The notes under the pieces: generated by a model
Databases searched by the model: none
What the model saw: only the letters and a program-made list of their open reading frames with translations
Told to the model about the DNA's origin: nothing
Shown: piece after piece, positions 1-7,523 of the stretch
How the letters are laid out: every line of letters begins with the position of its first letter
How positions within the stretch are numbered: position 1 is the stretch's first letter
Source: CAZBGQ01 sp964491515
GTDB taxonomy: Bacteria > Patescibacteriota > Gracilibacteria > UBA1369 > UBA12473
Assembly: GCA_964491515.1 (NCBI GenBank)
Contig: CAZBGQ010000011.1
Span: 1-42,260, forward strand
DNA length: 42,260 nt
Direction: 5' to 3'
Position numbers and translations under genes: made by a program

Positions 1-831
1 TCCATTCATTTGGTTTTCTGCATTGACGTTGAATTCGAACTGTCCAGTGAAGGTTTCAGCTTCAAAATCGAGCATCATATCGCCAGTAGAATCCATGGGA
101 ATTCCCATGTCGAAGCCATCGCCGATATGGCTAAAGCTATTGTCTCCGGTGCGTTCCATGAAAAATCCATTTCCTTCACTGTGGATGTGGATTTCATTGG
201 TGATGTCACTTCCTGTGTCAAAGTCATAAACATATTCCATTTTCATTTCTCCGCTTTCCATATTTGTGAAGTTGGAAATGCCTGCGCTTCCTCCATTTTC
301 TCCGCAGTCATCTTGGCCTTCACTTAAATCCATATCCCAGTCTCCTTCGGGTATATTGTAGGGATTGTCGATCATGCTGAGGTCGATGTCGACTAAGTCC
401 ATTGAAAAGGGAAAGTCTTTGGCTGTGGATGAATAGTTAACGTGAATGACTCCGGTTATGAATTCTCGTGTGTCGGCGTTGAGTTCGAACCATACGGTTC
501 CGCTTCCTCCATCGGGGACAGACCACGGTCGTACGCTGCTTTGGTACATGGCTAATCCAGGATAAGGTTGTCGAGATAGGATTACTGTTTGGCCATCTGT
601 GAATAGTGAGGCAATCATGCCAGATGCGGAGACAAATAATTCTGCTGGTCCGTCCCCAAGTGGGTCTGTTCCGTGAAGGGCCCAGTTGCCTGGGTATGGG
701 GAATTGCTACTATAGTCAAATGTGTCATTTTCAGGTTGAAAAAAACCGTAAGCGGTCCAAATTGAAAGACCGATTAGGGCAAGGATGGCTAGGCTAATGG
801 CTCCTTTTCGGAGGTGTTTTTTTGAGGACAT
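1..831 (-). CDS. Membrane-anchored extracytoplasmic protein, 3' end outside the window
   Basis: Read on the minus strand, an open frame runs from an ATG at 831 to the window edge without a stop (277 codons). It begins MSSKKHLRKGAISL and has one hydrophobic segment at about residues 10-24, then a long polar domain rich in Asp, Gly, Ser and Asn with alternating hydrophobic residues, which suggests an exported beta-rich domain held by an uncleaved N-terminal anchor. A Cys lies near residue 190 in an acidic Gly-rich stretch. I recognise no family. The start is only 40 bases from that of the divergent phosphate permease. Reading frame confidence is high; function is unknown. Confidence 0.8.
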   Translation of the reverse strand, partial: MSSKKHLRKGAISLAILALIGLSIWTAYGFFQPENDTFDYSSNSPYPGNWALHGTDPLGDGPAELFVSASGMIASLFTDGQTVILSRQPYPGLAMYQSSVRPWSVPDGGSGTVWFELNADTREFITGVIHVNYSSTAKDFPFSMDLVDIDLSMIDNPYNIPEGDWDMDLSEGQDDCGENGGSAGISNFTNMESGEMKMEYVYDFDTGSDITNEIHIHSEGNGFFMERTGDNSFSHIGDGFDMGIPMDSTGDMMLDFEAETFTGQFEFNVNAENQMNG

Positions 832-833
832 TG

Positions 834-863
834 TTGTAGGATTAAATTGTTACACTCTAATGC
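834..863 (+). promoter_or_regulatory. Likely promoter of the phosphate permease-folate operon (leaderless type)
   Basis: TTGTAG at 834-839, an 18-base spacer, then TAATGC at 858-863. The permease ATG (871) begins seven bases after the -10 box, so the predicted 5' end is at or next to the start codon. Both boxes are imperfect; the support is that the same spacing recurs at five other starts in the window. Confidence 0.4.
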
Positions 864-870
864 TAACGAA

Positions 871-1944
871 ATGTTGTTAGAATTATTACTTGTTTTGGCT
901 GGATTGTACTTGGCCTGGACCTTAGGAGCAAATGATGCGACGAATATTGTGTCAATGGCGGTGGGATCGAAAACGATTTCTTTGCGTAAGGCGATGATTT
1001 TTTTTATTTTGTGTTTGGGGGTTGGAGTTGTGTTTTTATCGGGGAATATTATTGAGACAGTGAGTTCGGATATTGTGTCTCCACGTTTAATTACTATGGG
1101 GCATGCGACCATTGCATTGTTGGTAGCTGCATCGTGGGTTCATTTTGCGACTTGGAAAGGGTGGCCGGTTTCGATCAGTCAATCTGTGGTTAGTGCGGTA
1201 ATGGGTATTGGGTTGATGGAAAGTTGGAAGGCAGGAGTTCTGTTGTTGCATTGGCAGAAAATTTCGATTTTGGCAGGGGTCTGGCTGATTTCTCCGTTAT
1301 TGGGGTTTTTGGGTGGCTGGCTTTTATTTAAAATTGTGCACCGTTTTGTTCGACATCGTCATCTTTACTTTTCTGATACGTTGCGTGATTTGGTCATGCG
1401 TCCTTTTCGTACGATAAAGGAATGGATTGCTGGGGATTTGCGTCAACGTGAGCGATTATTTAAAGGAGGATTGGTTTTGTCTGCAGGATATATGGCGGTT
1501 GCGTTGGGTGCCAATACTGTGGGGTCGACCACAGGACTTATTTATTCTGGGTTTAGGGGGCATGATTCAGTTTTGGGAGTGTCTTTGGAGAATGGGAATC
1601 TTTTGTTGGCGATGAAATTGATGGTGCTGGTGGCAGTCGTGTTAGGAATGGTTACGTTTGGTCAGCATTTGGTGGACTTCATTGGAACACGCTTGGTGGA
1701 ATTGAATGCATTGAGAGGAGCGGCTATCCAAGTAACGTCAGCGTCTGTGGTTTTGGTGGCTGCGTTAATGGGCTATCCGATTTCAACAACTGGTGTTTTT
1801 GTAGGAGCATTTTTGGGTGTGGATAGTGGAGAAGATCATCCGCGTATGAAAAAGCATGCGGCGCATAGTCTTAAGATGGCTTTTTTGGTGACGATTCCTG
1901 TGACTGCGTTTTTGGCTGGTGGGTTGACGTGGGTGTTGATCTAG
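871..1944 (+). CDS. pit: PiT-family inorganic phosphate permease
   Basis: Integral membrane phosphate:cation symporter of the PiT (PF01384) family. The first internal repeat carries the signature GANDATN and a following MAVGSKTISLRKA, matching the family GAND-(V/A)-(A/T)N...G(T/S)xxG pattern. The second repeat has GANTVGSTTGLI, where the usual Asp of GAND is Thr. About ten hydrophobic segments separated by a short central cytoplasmic loop are visible, and the length (357 aa from this start) is normal for short bacterial PiT proteins. I prefer ATG 871 over the in-frame TTG at 847 because a -10-like box lies between them. It heads a run of same-strand genes; pabB follows after 18 bases. Phosphate rather than sulphate as substrate is inferred from the family. 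Confidence 0.85.
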   Translation: MLLELLLVLAGLYLAWTLGANDATNIVSMAVGSKTISLRKAMIFFILCLGVGVVFLSGNIIETVSSDIVSPRLITMGHATIALLVAASWVHFATWKGWPVSISQSVVSAVMGIGLMESWKAGVLLLHWQKISILAGVWLISPLLGFLGGWLLFKIVHRFVRHRHLYFSDTLRDLVMRPFRTIKEWIAGDLRQRERLFKGGLVLSAGYMAVALGANTVGSTTGLIYSGFRGHDSVLGVSLENGNLLLAMKLMVLVAVVLGMVTFGQHLVDFIGTRLVELNALRGAAIQVTSASVVLVAALMGYPISTTGVFVGAFLGVDSGEDHPRMKKHAAHSLKMAFLVTIPVTAFLAGGLTWVLI

Positions 1945-1962
1945 GACTAGGCTGTTTTGGCT

Positions 1963-3120
1963 ATGGATAAGCCACCATTCCAATTCGGATCTTTTTTGAT
2001 GCGCTCAGGGGATCGAACCCTAATGGGGCTGGGAATAGCTGAAGAATGGAGAGCGTATACATTGGAACAGGCTGAGGTGATGTTGGAGGATTTGAGGCAT
2101 TTTCCGGGATGGAAAGTGGGTTTTTTAAGTTATGAATTGGGAATGGCGTGGCAGGGGATTGCGTCGGATAAGAAGGATTTATTTAAGACACCGTTGCTTC
2201 ATTTTGTGGCTCCTCAAGAAGTGTATGTTTATGATGATGTGGAGTTTGAATTGGATTGGATGAAGGAAGGTTTTGAATTCAGTGCGTCTGAATCTGAGGC
2301 CATGATGAAGAAGAGTGTTTATAAAAAGGCGATTGCGGATATTCATCGTTATTTAGAAGAAGGTGAAACGTATGAGGTGAATTTTGCTCATCGTTTTGAT
2401 GGGACGTTTGAGGGAATGCCATTGGAAGTGTTTCGACGGTTGCACCAAATCAATCCTTCTCCATATGCGTGCTATTTGAACTTTGATCCAGTGACGGTGG
2501 TGAGTAATTCGCCTGAGCAGTTGGTTCGTGGAATTAAAGTGGCGGATGGAATGGTGTTGTCGACGCGACCGATTAAGGGAACGATGCCGCGAGGAAATGA
2601 TTCGATTGAGGATGAAAAGTTGGTGGTGAAACTTTTGGAAAGTGAAAAAAATGAAGCTGAACTAAATATGATTGTAGATTTGGCTCGTAATGATTTAGGC
2701 CGAGTGAGTGAAATGGGGTCGGTAGAAGTGCGTGCTCATCGTGCGATTGAAACTTATTCACATGTGCACCATACGGTTTCAGAAGTACGCTCGGTTTTGA
2801 AGAAAGATTTGGATTGGGTGGATGTTTTGAAAGCGGTTTTCCCTGGGGGTTCTATTACTGGAGCACCTAAAAAGCGAACCATGGAAATTATTGATCGTTT
2901 GGAGTCGGTGTCTCGAGGTATTTATACGGGTTCGGCGGGGTGGGTTTCTCCGGCGGGAGAGTTTGATTTCAATATTTTGATTCGGACATTGGCGTTTCAG
3001 CGTGGACTGAATAAATATTCATTCCATTCGGGAGGAGGTATTGTGATGGATTCAAATGCGGAGGATGAGTATGTTGAAACTTTACATAAGGCTGCGGCGC
3101 TTGTAGAATCACTTTCCTAG
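1963..3120 (+). CDS. pabB: Aminodeoxychorismate synthase component I
   Basis: Chorismate-binding enzyme that aminates chorismate to 4-amino-4-deoxychorismate, the first step to the pABA part of folate. The chorismate-binding core occupies roughly residues 120-385 and contains STRPIKGTMPRG (the PIKGT motif with the Lys that distinguishes PabB from anthranilate synthase), MIVDLARNDLGRV, FPGGSITGAPK and YTGSAGW. The length, about 385 aa, fits a PabB with a short N-terminal domain. ATG 1963 is preferred over the in-frame TTG at 1957. pabC and folP follow within 20 bases each, which supports PabB over anthranilate or isochorismate synthase. No glutaminase partner (PabA) is in the window. Confidence 0.92.
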   Translation: MDKPPFQFGSFLMRSGDRTLMGLGIAEEWRAYTLEQAEVMLEDLRHFPGWKVGFLSYELGMAWQGIASDKKDLFKTPLLHFVAPQEVYVYDDVEFELDWMKEGFEFSASESEAMMKKSVYKKAIADIHRYLEEGETYEVNFAHRFDGTFEGMPLEVFRRLHQINPSPYACYLNFDPVTVVSNSPEQLVRGIKVADGMVLSTRPIKGTMPRGNDSIEDEKLVVKLLESEKNEAELNMIVDLARNDLGRVSEMGSVEVRAHRAIETYSHVHHTVSEVRSVLKKDLDWVDVLKAVFPGGSITGAPKKRTMEIIDRLESVSRGIYTGSAGWVSPAGEFDFNILIRTLAFQRGLNKYSFHSGGGIVMDSNAEDEYVETLHKAAALVESLS

Positions 3121-3137
3121 TCGTTTAAGGCTTAATT

Positions 3138-3956
3138 ATGGGAATTGTTTGTATTGATGGTGAATCTCACGAAGAAGTTGATCCAATTCCTGGAGAAGCG
3201 CCGGCTTATCATTTTAAAGAAGGAGTGTACGAAACGCTCAGGACGGTACGAGGTCGGTTGTTCAATTGGTTGGAGCATCGTATTCGTTTGGAGGCGTCTG
3301 CGGAGAGTATGGGATTTAAAATTCCTCGTTTAGTAGTAGAAGATATTGGAATGTATGCTCAGATGATGGTGGTTCGAAATCAGCAATTGTGGGGGGATGA
3401 GCAAGAAGCAAAAGTGCGGATTCAAGTTGATCCTGATTGTCATTACTATGTTCAAATCACGCCCCTTTCGGAGGTTTCGGATCGCGTAAGAAAGCAGGGG
3501 ATTTCAGTGGAAACGGTGGAGATGGAACGTTTAAATCCTAAAGTTAAGGCTATTAATCCTGAATTTGTTGAGTGGGCTGCAAATATTAAGAAGGAGCGAG
3601 GTGTTCGTGAGCTTTTATTGGTTAATGAGCAGGGAAATATTACGGAAGGATCGATGTCGAATGTATTTATTGTTACTCAGAAAGGAGTTTTGGTAACGCC
3701 TGGTGAAGGAGTTTTGGAAGGTACGACTCGTGCGAGAATTTTGCAATTGGCGAAGGAGTTGAAAATTTCTGTTGAATTGGGGTCTTTGACCAGGGAAGAG
3801 GTTTATGGAGCACGCGAAGTGTTTATTTGTAGTGTGTCGAGTGAGGCGATTCCAGTTGTAAGTGTTGATGGACGTAAAATTGAAACGGGCAATCCTGGGT
3901 ATGTAACGTTTCGATTGGCAAAAGCGCTTAAGGACTCTCGTTTGGAATCTAGATAA
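3138..3956 (+). CDS. pabC: Aminodeoxychorismate lyase (PLP fold-type IV)
   Basis: Removes pyruvate from aminodeoxychorismate to give 4-aminobenzoate. It is a class IV PLP aminotransferase-fold protein: a YETLRT motif near residue 35, a conserved Lys in VKAIN near residue 137 as likely PLP lysine, ITEGSMSNVFIV near residue 170 (the E-x-S-x-SN signature) and GVLEGTTRARIL near residue 196. 272 aa is the family length. Sequence alone does not exclude a D-amino-acid or branched-chain aminotransferase, but its place between pabB (17 bases upstream) and folP (12 bases downstream) makes PabC much more likely. Confidence 0.88.
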   Translation: MGIVCIDGESHEEVDPIPGEAPAYHFKEGVYETLRTVRGRLFNWLEHRIRLEASAESMGFKIPRLVVEDIGMYAQMMVVRNQQLWGDEQEAKVRIQVDPDCHYYVQITPLSEVSDRVRKQGISVETVEMERLNPKVKAINPEFVEWAANIKKERGVRELLLVNEQGNITEGSMSNVFIVTQKGVLVTPGEGVLEGTTRARILQLAKELKISVELGSLTREEVYGAREVFICSVSSEAIPVVSVDGRKIETGNPGYVTFRLAKALKDSRLESR

Positions 3957-3968
3957 TGATATTAGGCT

Positions 3969-4799
3969 ATGAGTAAATCATCTTTAATTAAGAGTCCAGT
4001 GGTGATGGGGGTTTTAAATGTGACGCCAGATTCTTTTTCGGATGGTGGGGAATTTGATGGTGTGGAACGAGCGGTGGCGCGTGCGAAGGAAATGATTGAG
4101 GAGGGCGCACAGATTATTGATGTAGGAGGAGAATCTACGGGGCCAGGGTCGGTGGATGTGCATTTAGAGGAAGAGTTGGGAAGGGTTATTCCGGTGATTC
4201 AAGCAATTCATGAGCAGGTGCCTGGGGCATTGATTTCGGTGGATACGTGGAAATCTGAAGTGGCACGACAGGCGATTGAAGCTGGTGCAAGGATGGTGAA
4301 TGATGTGACAGCTCTGAGAGGTGATGAGGACATGGCACGTGTGGTGGCGGAGGCGGATGTGCCGGTGGTGATTATGTATTCTAAGGATGGGTCAGCGCGA
4401 ACAACGGGGGAGGCGATGGAATATGAAGATGTGGTTGCGTCGGTTCGATCTTTTCTGGAGGAGCGAATTCGATTTGCAGAGGAGGCTGGAATTTCTCGGA
4501 AGAGGATTGTAGTGGATCCTGGGATGGGAGCGTTCGTTAGTGGGGTTGCTAAGTACAGTTTGGCATTATTGGAAAAGCTTGAGGAGTTGCAAGGGTTAGG
4601 TTGTCCCGTTTTAGTGGGAGCGTCTCGTAAAAGTTTTATAAGAGATATTTGGGGAGGAGATCGTCCAGGGGATCGTCTGAAGGGGTCGCTCGAAGCGGCT
4701 AAGTTGGCAGTTAAAAATGGAGCATCGATTGTCCGAGTTCATGATGTAAGAGAGACAGTTTCGGCTTTGGGGCTTGATTTAGCGAGTGTTGGTGCGTAA
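3969..4799 (+). CDS. folP: Dihydropteroate synthase
   Basis: Condenses 6-hydroxymethyl-7,8-dihydropterin diphosphate with pABA to 7,8-dihydropteroate; the sulfonamide target. The first DHPS signature is clear (GVLNVTPDSFSDGG, residues 14-27), followed by IDVGGESTGPGS near 50, SVDTWKSEVA near 92, MVNDVTALRGD near 113, VVDPGMGAF near 179 and GASRKSFI near 217. 276 aa is a standard single-domain length. The pABA-supplying genes are directly upstream, and FolK, which makes the other substrate, is encoded at 15820. Confidence 0.95.
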   Translation: MSKSSLIKSPVVMGVLNVTPDSFSDGGEFDGVERAVARAKEMIEEGAQIIDVGGESTGPGSVDVHLEEELGRVIPVIQAIHEQVPGALISVDTWKSEVARQAIEAGARMVNDVTALRGDEDMARVVAEADVPVVIMYSKDGSARTTGEAMEYEDVVASVRSFLEERIRFAEEAGISRKRIVVDPGMGAFVSGVAKYSLALLEKLEELQGLGCPVLVGASRKSFIRDIWGGDRPGDRLKGSLEAAKLAVKNGASIVRVHDVRETVSALGLDLASVGA

Positions 4800-4829
4800 C
4801 GTTAGAGGCGTCTTCATCTTTAAAGAAAT

Positions 4830-5453
4830 ATGATTATGAAAAGAGAATTACTTTTTTTCGCTGGGTTCTCGATCGGGGCTTTGATGATTGGTGCTTTGAT
4901 TGTTTCTACTAAACCGATTGAGGAGGTGGAGGTAGTTGCTCCTGTAGGGGTGGAGATTGAGGCTGAAGAATTAACGTATCAGTATAAGAGTGATGAATTT
5001 GGCTTTACGTTTGATTATCCAAAATCTTTAATTAGAGATGGGAATTATTTTTGGGAGCCTGATCGGTACGCAGTTTATCAACAACTTATTAATGCGGAGC
5101 CTGAAGGGCCAGTATTGATTTTCCAAAATTATGAGTTTTTAGAGGCTAACAAATCGGTTGATCAAACACTTGAAGCATATGCTGTTGGTAGGCATTCTTT
5201 TAGTGGAGCCACTTCTTTTGAAGAGGCTGAAGAAGTTGAGGTGATTATTCATCAGCAAGGATGGAGTCATGAGGAAAAAATAATTGGTGATTATGAAGTG
5301 GTTTGGATTACTTTCCCTATGGAGCGATTTGGCCCAATGACTTATTTTTATGTTTACAATGGAGATGTGGTTATTACTTTTCGTGAATATTCAGAAGGGC
5401 CGGAGTTTCCTGTGATGGAGGCTATGATTGCGTCACTTAAATTCGAAAAATAA
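4830..5453 (+). CDS. Membrane-anchored protein with a PsbP-like beta domain (hypothetical)
   Basis: A 207-aa protein with one N-terminal hydrophobic segment (residues about 6-25, positively charged MIMKR before it), an acidic linker rich in Val and Glu, then a mixed domain that starts with YKSDEFGFTFDYPKSL. An 'F-x-F-x-YP' opening like this is seen in PsbP-like and related exported domains; this is a resemblance, not an assignment. The start may be ATG 4830 or ATG 4836. It lies 30 bases after folP and its stop is five bases before the queD start, so it is probably cotranscribed with the folate genes. There is no lipobox Cys, so I expect a signal anchor. Function unknown. Confidence 0.75.
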   Translation: MIMKRELLFFAGFSIGALMIGALIVSTKPIEEVEVVAPVGVEIEAEELTYQYKSDEFGFTFDYPKSLIRDGNYFWEPDRYAVYQQLINAEPEGPVLIFQNYEFLEANKSVDQTLEAYAVGRHSFSGATSFEEAEEVEVIIHQQGWSHEEKIIGDYEVVWITFPMERFGPMTYFYVYNGDVVITFREYSEGPEFPVMEAMIASLKFEK

Positions 5454-5457
5454 TTCT

Positions 5458-5898
5458 ATGTTTGTTACTAAAGGATTTACGTTTGATGCGGCGCATGCAC
5501 TGACCCGGTATTATGGGAAGTGTGAGAACCTGCATGGACACACTTATCGTTTAGAGGTGACGGTGGAAGGGCCTGTCCATAAAAATGGAATGGTTGTTGA
5601 TTTTGTTTTGTTGAAGCGAATTGTGAAACGGGTGGTGCTTTCTAAGCTTGATCACCAGAATTTGAATGATCATTTTGAAAACCCTTCTGCAGAGAATATT
5701 GCGGTATGGATTTGGGAGCAGCTGCAGGACTTGGATGCTTTATTAACGGAGGAAGTGGAAGATCCAAATTTGGGGGATGATTTGAAGACTTATTTAAAAG
5801 AAACGGAGGGATTGGATCGAGGTGGCTTGGAGGGGGTTCGGCTTTACGAAATAATGCTCGCTGAAACAGCGGATAATGTGGTGAGGTATCAGGGGTAG
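5458..5898 (+). CDS. queD: 6-pyruvoyl-tetrahydropterin synthase family protein, QueD type
   Basis: T-fold enzyme of COG0720. QueD converts 7,8-dihydroneopterin triphosphate to 6-carboxy-tetrahydropterin for queuosine. Visible residues: the first zinc His in FDAAHAL (about residue 12), the Cys and two zinc His residues in CENLHGH (about 23-29), LDHQNLND near 63, SAENIAVWIW near 80, and the C-terminal YEIMLAETADN containing the conserved Glu. 146 aa is slightly long because of an insert near 95-120. I chose ATG 5458 since FVTKGFTFDAAH is the usual N-terminus and the upstream in-frame ATG (5428) lies inside the preceding gene. A queuosine-precursor transporter follows at 6750. The Cys-Glu-x-x-His pattern next to folate genes leaves open a FolB-like role. 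Confidence 0.87.
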   Translation: MFVTKGFTFDAAHALTRYYGKCENLHGHTYRLEVTVEGPVHKNGMVVDFVLLKRIVKRVVLSKLDHQNLNDHFENPSAENIAVWIWEQLQDLDALLTEEVEDPNLGDDLKTYLKETEGLDRGGLEGVRLYEIMLAETADNVVRYQG

Positions 5899-5901
5899 GA
5901 G

Positions 5902-6663
5902 CTAGGAGACTTCCTCGGTTAGGCCATCTGGTTTGAGTTTTCCTGTTCGATCGAAGGCAAGGTTGGTCGTACGCATCCCCCCTTGTGTTCCTTCTTTGAA
6001 GTGTGCCCAATGCTCTGGAGTCTGTTGTCTGACTTGCGGGTGCGCGCCTTTTGATTGGCGTTTAAGTGGATGAAGTTCCCATCCAACGTGCCCGGTAGGG
6101 CTGATGGCGAAAGGACCTTCGTGGCTGCCTAGTGTCACGCGGGTCATGGTTTCTCCTGGTCGTTGTTCAAATCGGAGTCCAAAGCTGTTGCTGCAAGATT
6201 TAAACCGTCCAACCTGAGCGATGTAGTTGGTACCATCCACATTGGTTCGTGTGCTCATCTGTACGCCTAGGTATGGGTTTCCGACTGAGTCGGGGACCGC
6301 GATGCCTCGGAAAACTTGTTCGTAGCTTTCGCGGTTTCCCTCCCCATCGTTTCCAACAATTCCTTGGTGGTTTATCCCCCATGGGAAAAAGTCAGCTTCT
6401 GGAACGTGGGTGGCTTCCCATTGATTGTCTGGTGCGGTTCCTCTTACTTTTGCGGCAGCTCTTAGTGCTTTGCTGACTGCATCTCTGGCGTTGATGATGA
6501 GGTTCATGGCCCCTGGTCTATTAAGTCTATCTAGTTCGTCGATTATGGTATCGAGTACTCTGGGTGTGATTATGTCTAGGTCAGTGAGTACACCGTCGAG
6601 GTCGTCGCCTCCATTGATGAAAGCGTCAAAATTATCTGGTGCGAGTGGCGCGGGCATTCCCAT
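5902..6663 (-). CDS. Hypothetical cytoplasmic protein
   Basis: A 253-aa soluble protein with no signal peptide or membrane segment and no family I recognise. The first about 90 residues are acidic and helical (DDLDGVLTDLDI, then an Ala/Arg-rich helix near 65-75). The rest is richer in Gly, Thr and aromatic residues and includes GRFKSCSNSFGLRFEQRPGE, which looks like beta structure. It converges with queD with only three bases between stops. It has its own strong promoter (TTGACA/TAGAAT) and a 5' leader that shares AATCTCCTAAC-TTAAATCA with the gene ending at 35794. Start ATG 6663 or 6657. Confidence 0.72.
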   Translation of the reverse strand: MGMPAPLAPDNFDAFINGGDDLDGVLTDLDIITPRVLDTIIDELDRLNRPGAMNLIINARDAVSKALRAAAKVRGTAPDNQWEATHVPEADFFPWGINHQGIVGNDGEGNRESYEQVFRGIAVPDSVGNPYLGVQMSTRTNVDGTNYIAQVGRFKSCSNSFGLRFEQRPGETMTRVTLGSHEGPFAISPTGHVGWELHPLKRQSKGAHPQVRQQTPEHWAHFKEGTQGGMRTTNLAFDRTGKLKPDGLTEEVS

Positions 6664-6691
6664 GCGATGTTGATTTAAGGTTAGGAGATTG

Positions 6692-6719
6692 ATTCTACTC
6701 GTTTGTTCTTGGCTGTCAA
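6692..6719 (-). promoter_or_regulatory. Sigma70-type promoter for the unknown gene at 5902-6663
   Basis: On the minus strand TTGACA (6719-6714), a 16-base spacer and TAGAAT (6697-6692). The predicted start of transcription is near 6685, leaving a leader of about 22 bases that contains CTCCTAACCTTAAAT. It is back to back with the promoter of the transporter gene at 6750. Confidence 0.6.
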
Positions 6720-6736
6720 TATTTCTTTCTTTTCTT

Positions 6737-6742
6737 TATAGT
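6737..6742 (+). promoter_or_regulatory. -10 box seven bases before the yhhQ start (leaderless type)
   Basis: TATAGT at 6737-6742 is followed by seven bases and ATG 6750, so initiation would be at or beside the start codon. A good -35 is lacking; TGTCAA at 6714-6719 lies 17 bases upstream but is a weak match and is also the -35 of the divergent promoter. Confidence 0.4.
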
Positions 6743-6749
6743 GTGTTTA

Positions 6750-7493
6750 ATGTTTGAACTTTCTTTTAATGAACCGTGGTTTTTGCTTCATGCGTTGGTG
6801 GCGCTGAGTGTGGTTTTGTTCTGTTTTCGTTTGGGGAAAGGCTGGCTCATGTCATATATTGCGGTGAGCATTGTGTTAATGAATATATTTGTAATGAAGC
6901 AGGTGAATGTTTTTGGGCTTGAGGCGACACTCGGGAATGTGATGTACGCGTCGATCTTTTTTGCAACTGATTTGTTGTCTGAGCATTATGGTCGTGCGAA
7001 GGCGTATAAGGCAGTTCGTCTTGGTTTTTTTGCGGCGGTGTTTGCGATGGTGATGATTCAGTTTTCTTTGTATTACGAGGCCAGTGAGTTTGATTTCGCT
7101 CAGGGTTCGTTTGAAACGTTGTTCACGTTGTCTCCACGGATTGTTTTTGCGTCGCTCTTCACTTTTATGGTGACTCAGAATTTAGATATTTGGATTTATC
7201 ATAAAATTAAGCATTGGACGGGTGAAAAATATTTATGGCTTCGTAATAATGTTTCGACAATTATCTCTCAGCTTATTGATTCATTTTTGTTTACGTATTT
7301 GGCTTTCTATGGGCACTTTGAGGTATTGCATGAGATCGCGCTTTTCACATTTATTATCAAGATGATTATTGCGTTTCTTGATACACCGTTTCTTTATCTT
7401 TCTAAGATTAAGCCTCTGGAGCCAGAGACAGTGCGTAAGCGTGAACACACTAGAATTGGGCGGATTATGTCGCATATTGCAGGAGAGGAGTAA
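6750..7493 (+). CDS. yhhQ: Queuosine precursor transporter (YhhQ/VUT family)
   Basis: Six- to seven-helix inner-membrane protein of COG1738, which imports queuosine precursors such as preQ0/preQ1. Family features visible: an N-terminal helix pair, NIFVMKQVNVFGLEATLGNV near 45-62, ATDLLSEHYGR near 70 (the family SDxxxE-x-YG-(R/K) element), DIWIYHKIKHWTGEKYLWLRN near 140 and NVSTIISQLIDSFLFTYLAF near 170. 247 aa is slightly longer than usual. I take ATG 6750 rather than GTG 6741 because of the -10 box just upstream. With queD close by, it supports a queuosine-making or queuosine-salvaging cell. The lipoprotein gene follows after 30 bases. Confidence 0.88.
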   Translation: MFELSFNEPWFLLHALVALSVVLFCFRLGKGWLMSYIAVSIVLMNIFVMKQVNVFGLEATLGNVMYASIFFATDLLSEHYGRAKAYKAVRLGFFAAVFAMVMIQFSLYYEASEFDFAQGSFETLFTLSPRIVFASLFTFMVTQNLDIWIYHKIKHWTGEKYLWLRNNVSTIISQLIDSFLFTYLAFYGHFEVLHEIALFTFIIKMIIAFLDTPFLYLSKIKPLEPETVRKREHTRIGRIMSHIAGEE

Positions 7494-7523
7494 TTGGAGA
7501 GTATTTTTTTAAAATATTTTTAT

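Noticed and set aside
10..327. Plus-strand ORF of 105 aa at the window start
   Set aside because: The minus strand carries a single open frame of 277 codons through the whole 1-831 stretch with an N-terminal anchor; the plus ORF is a shadow.
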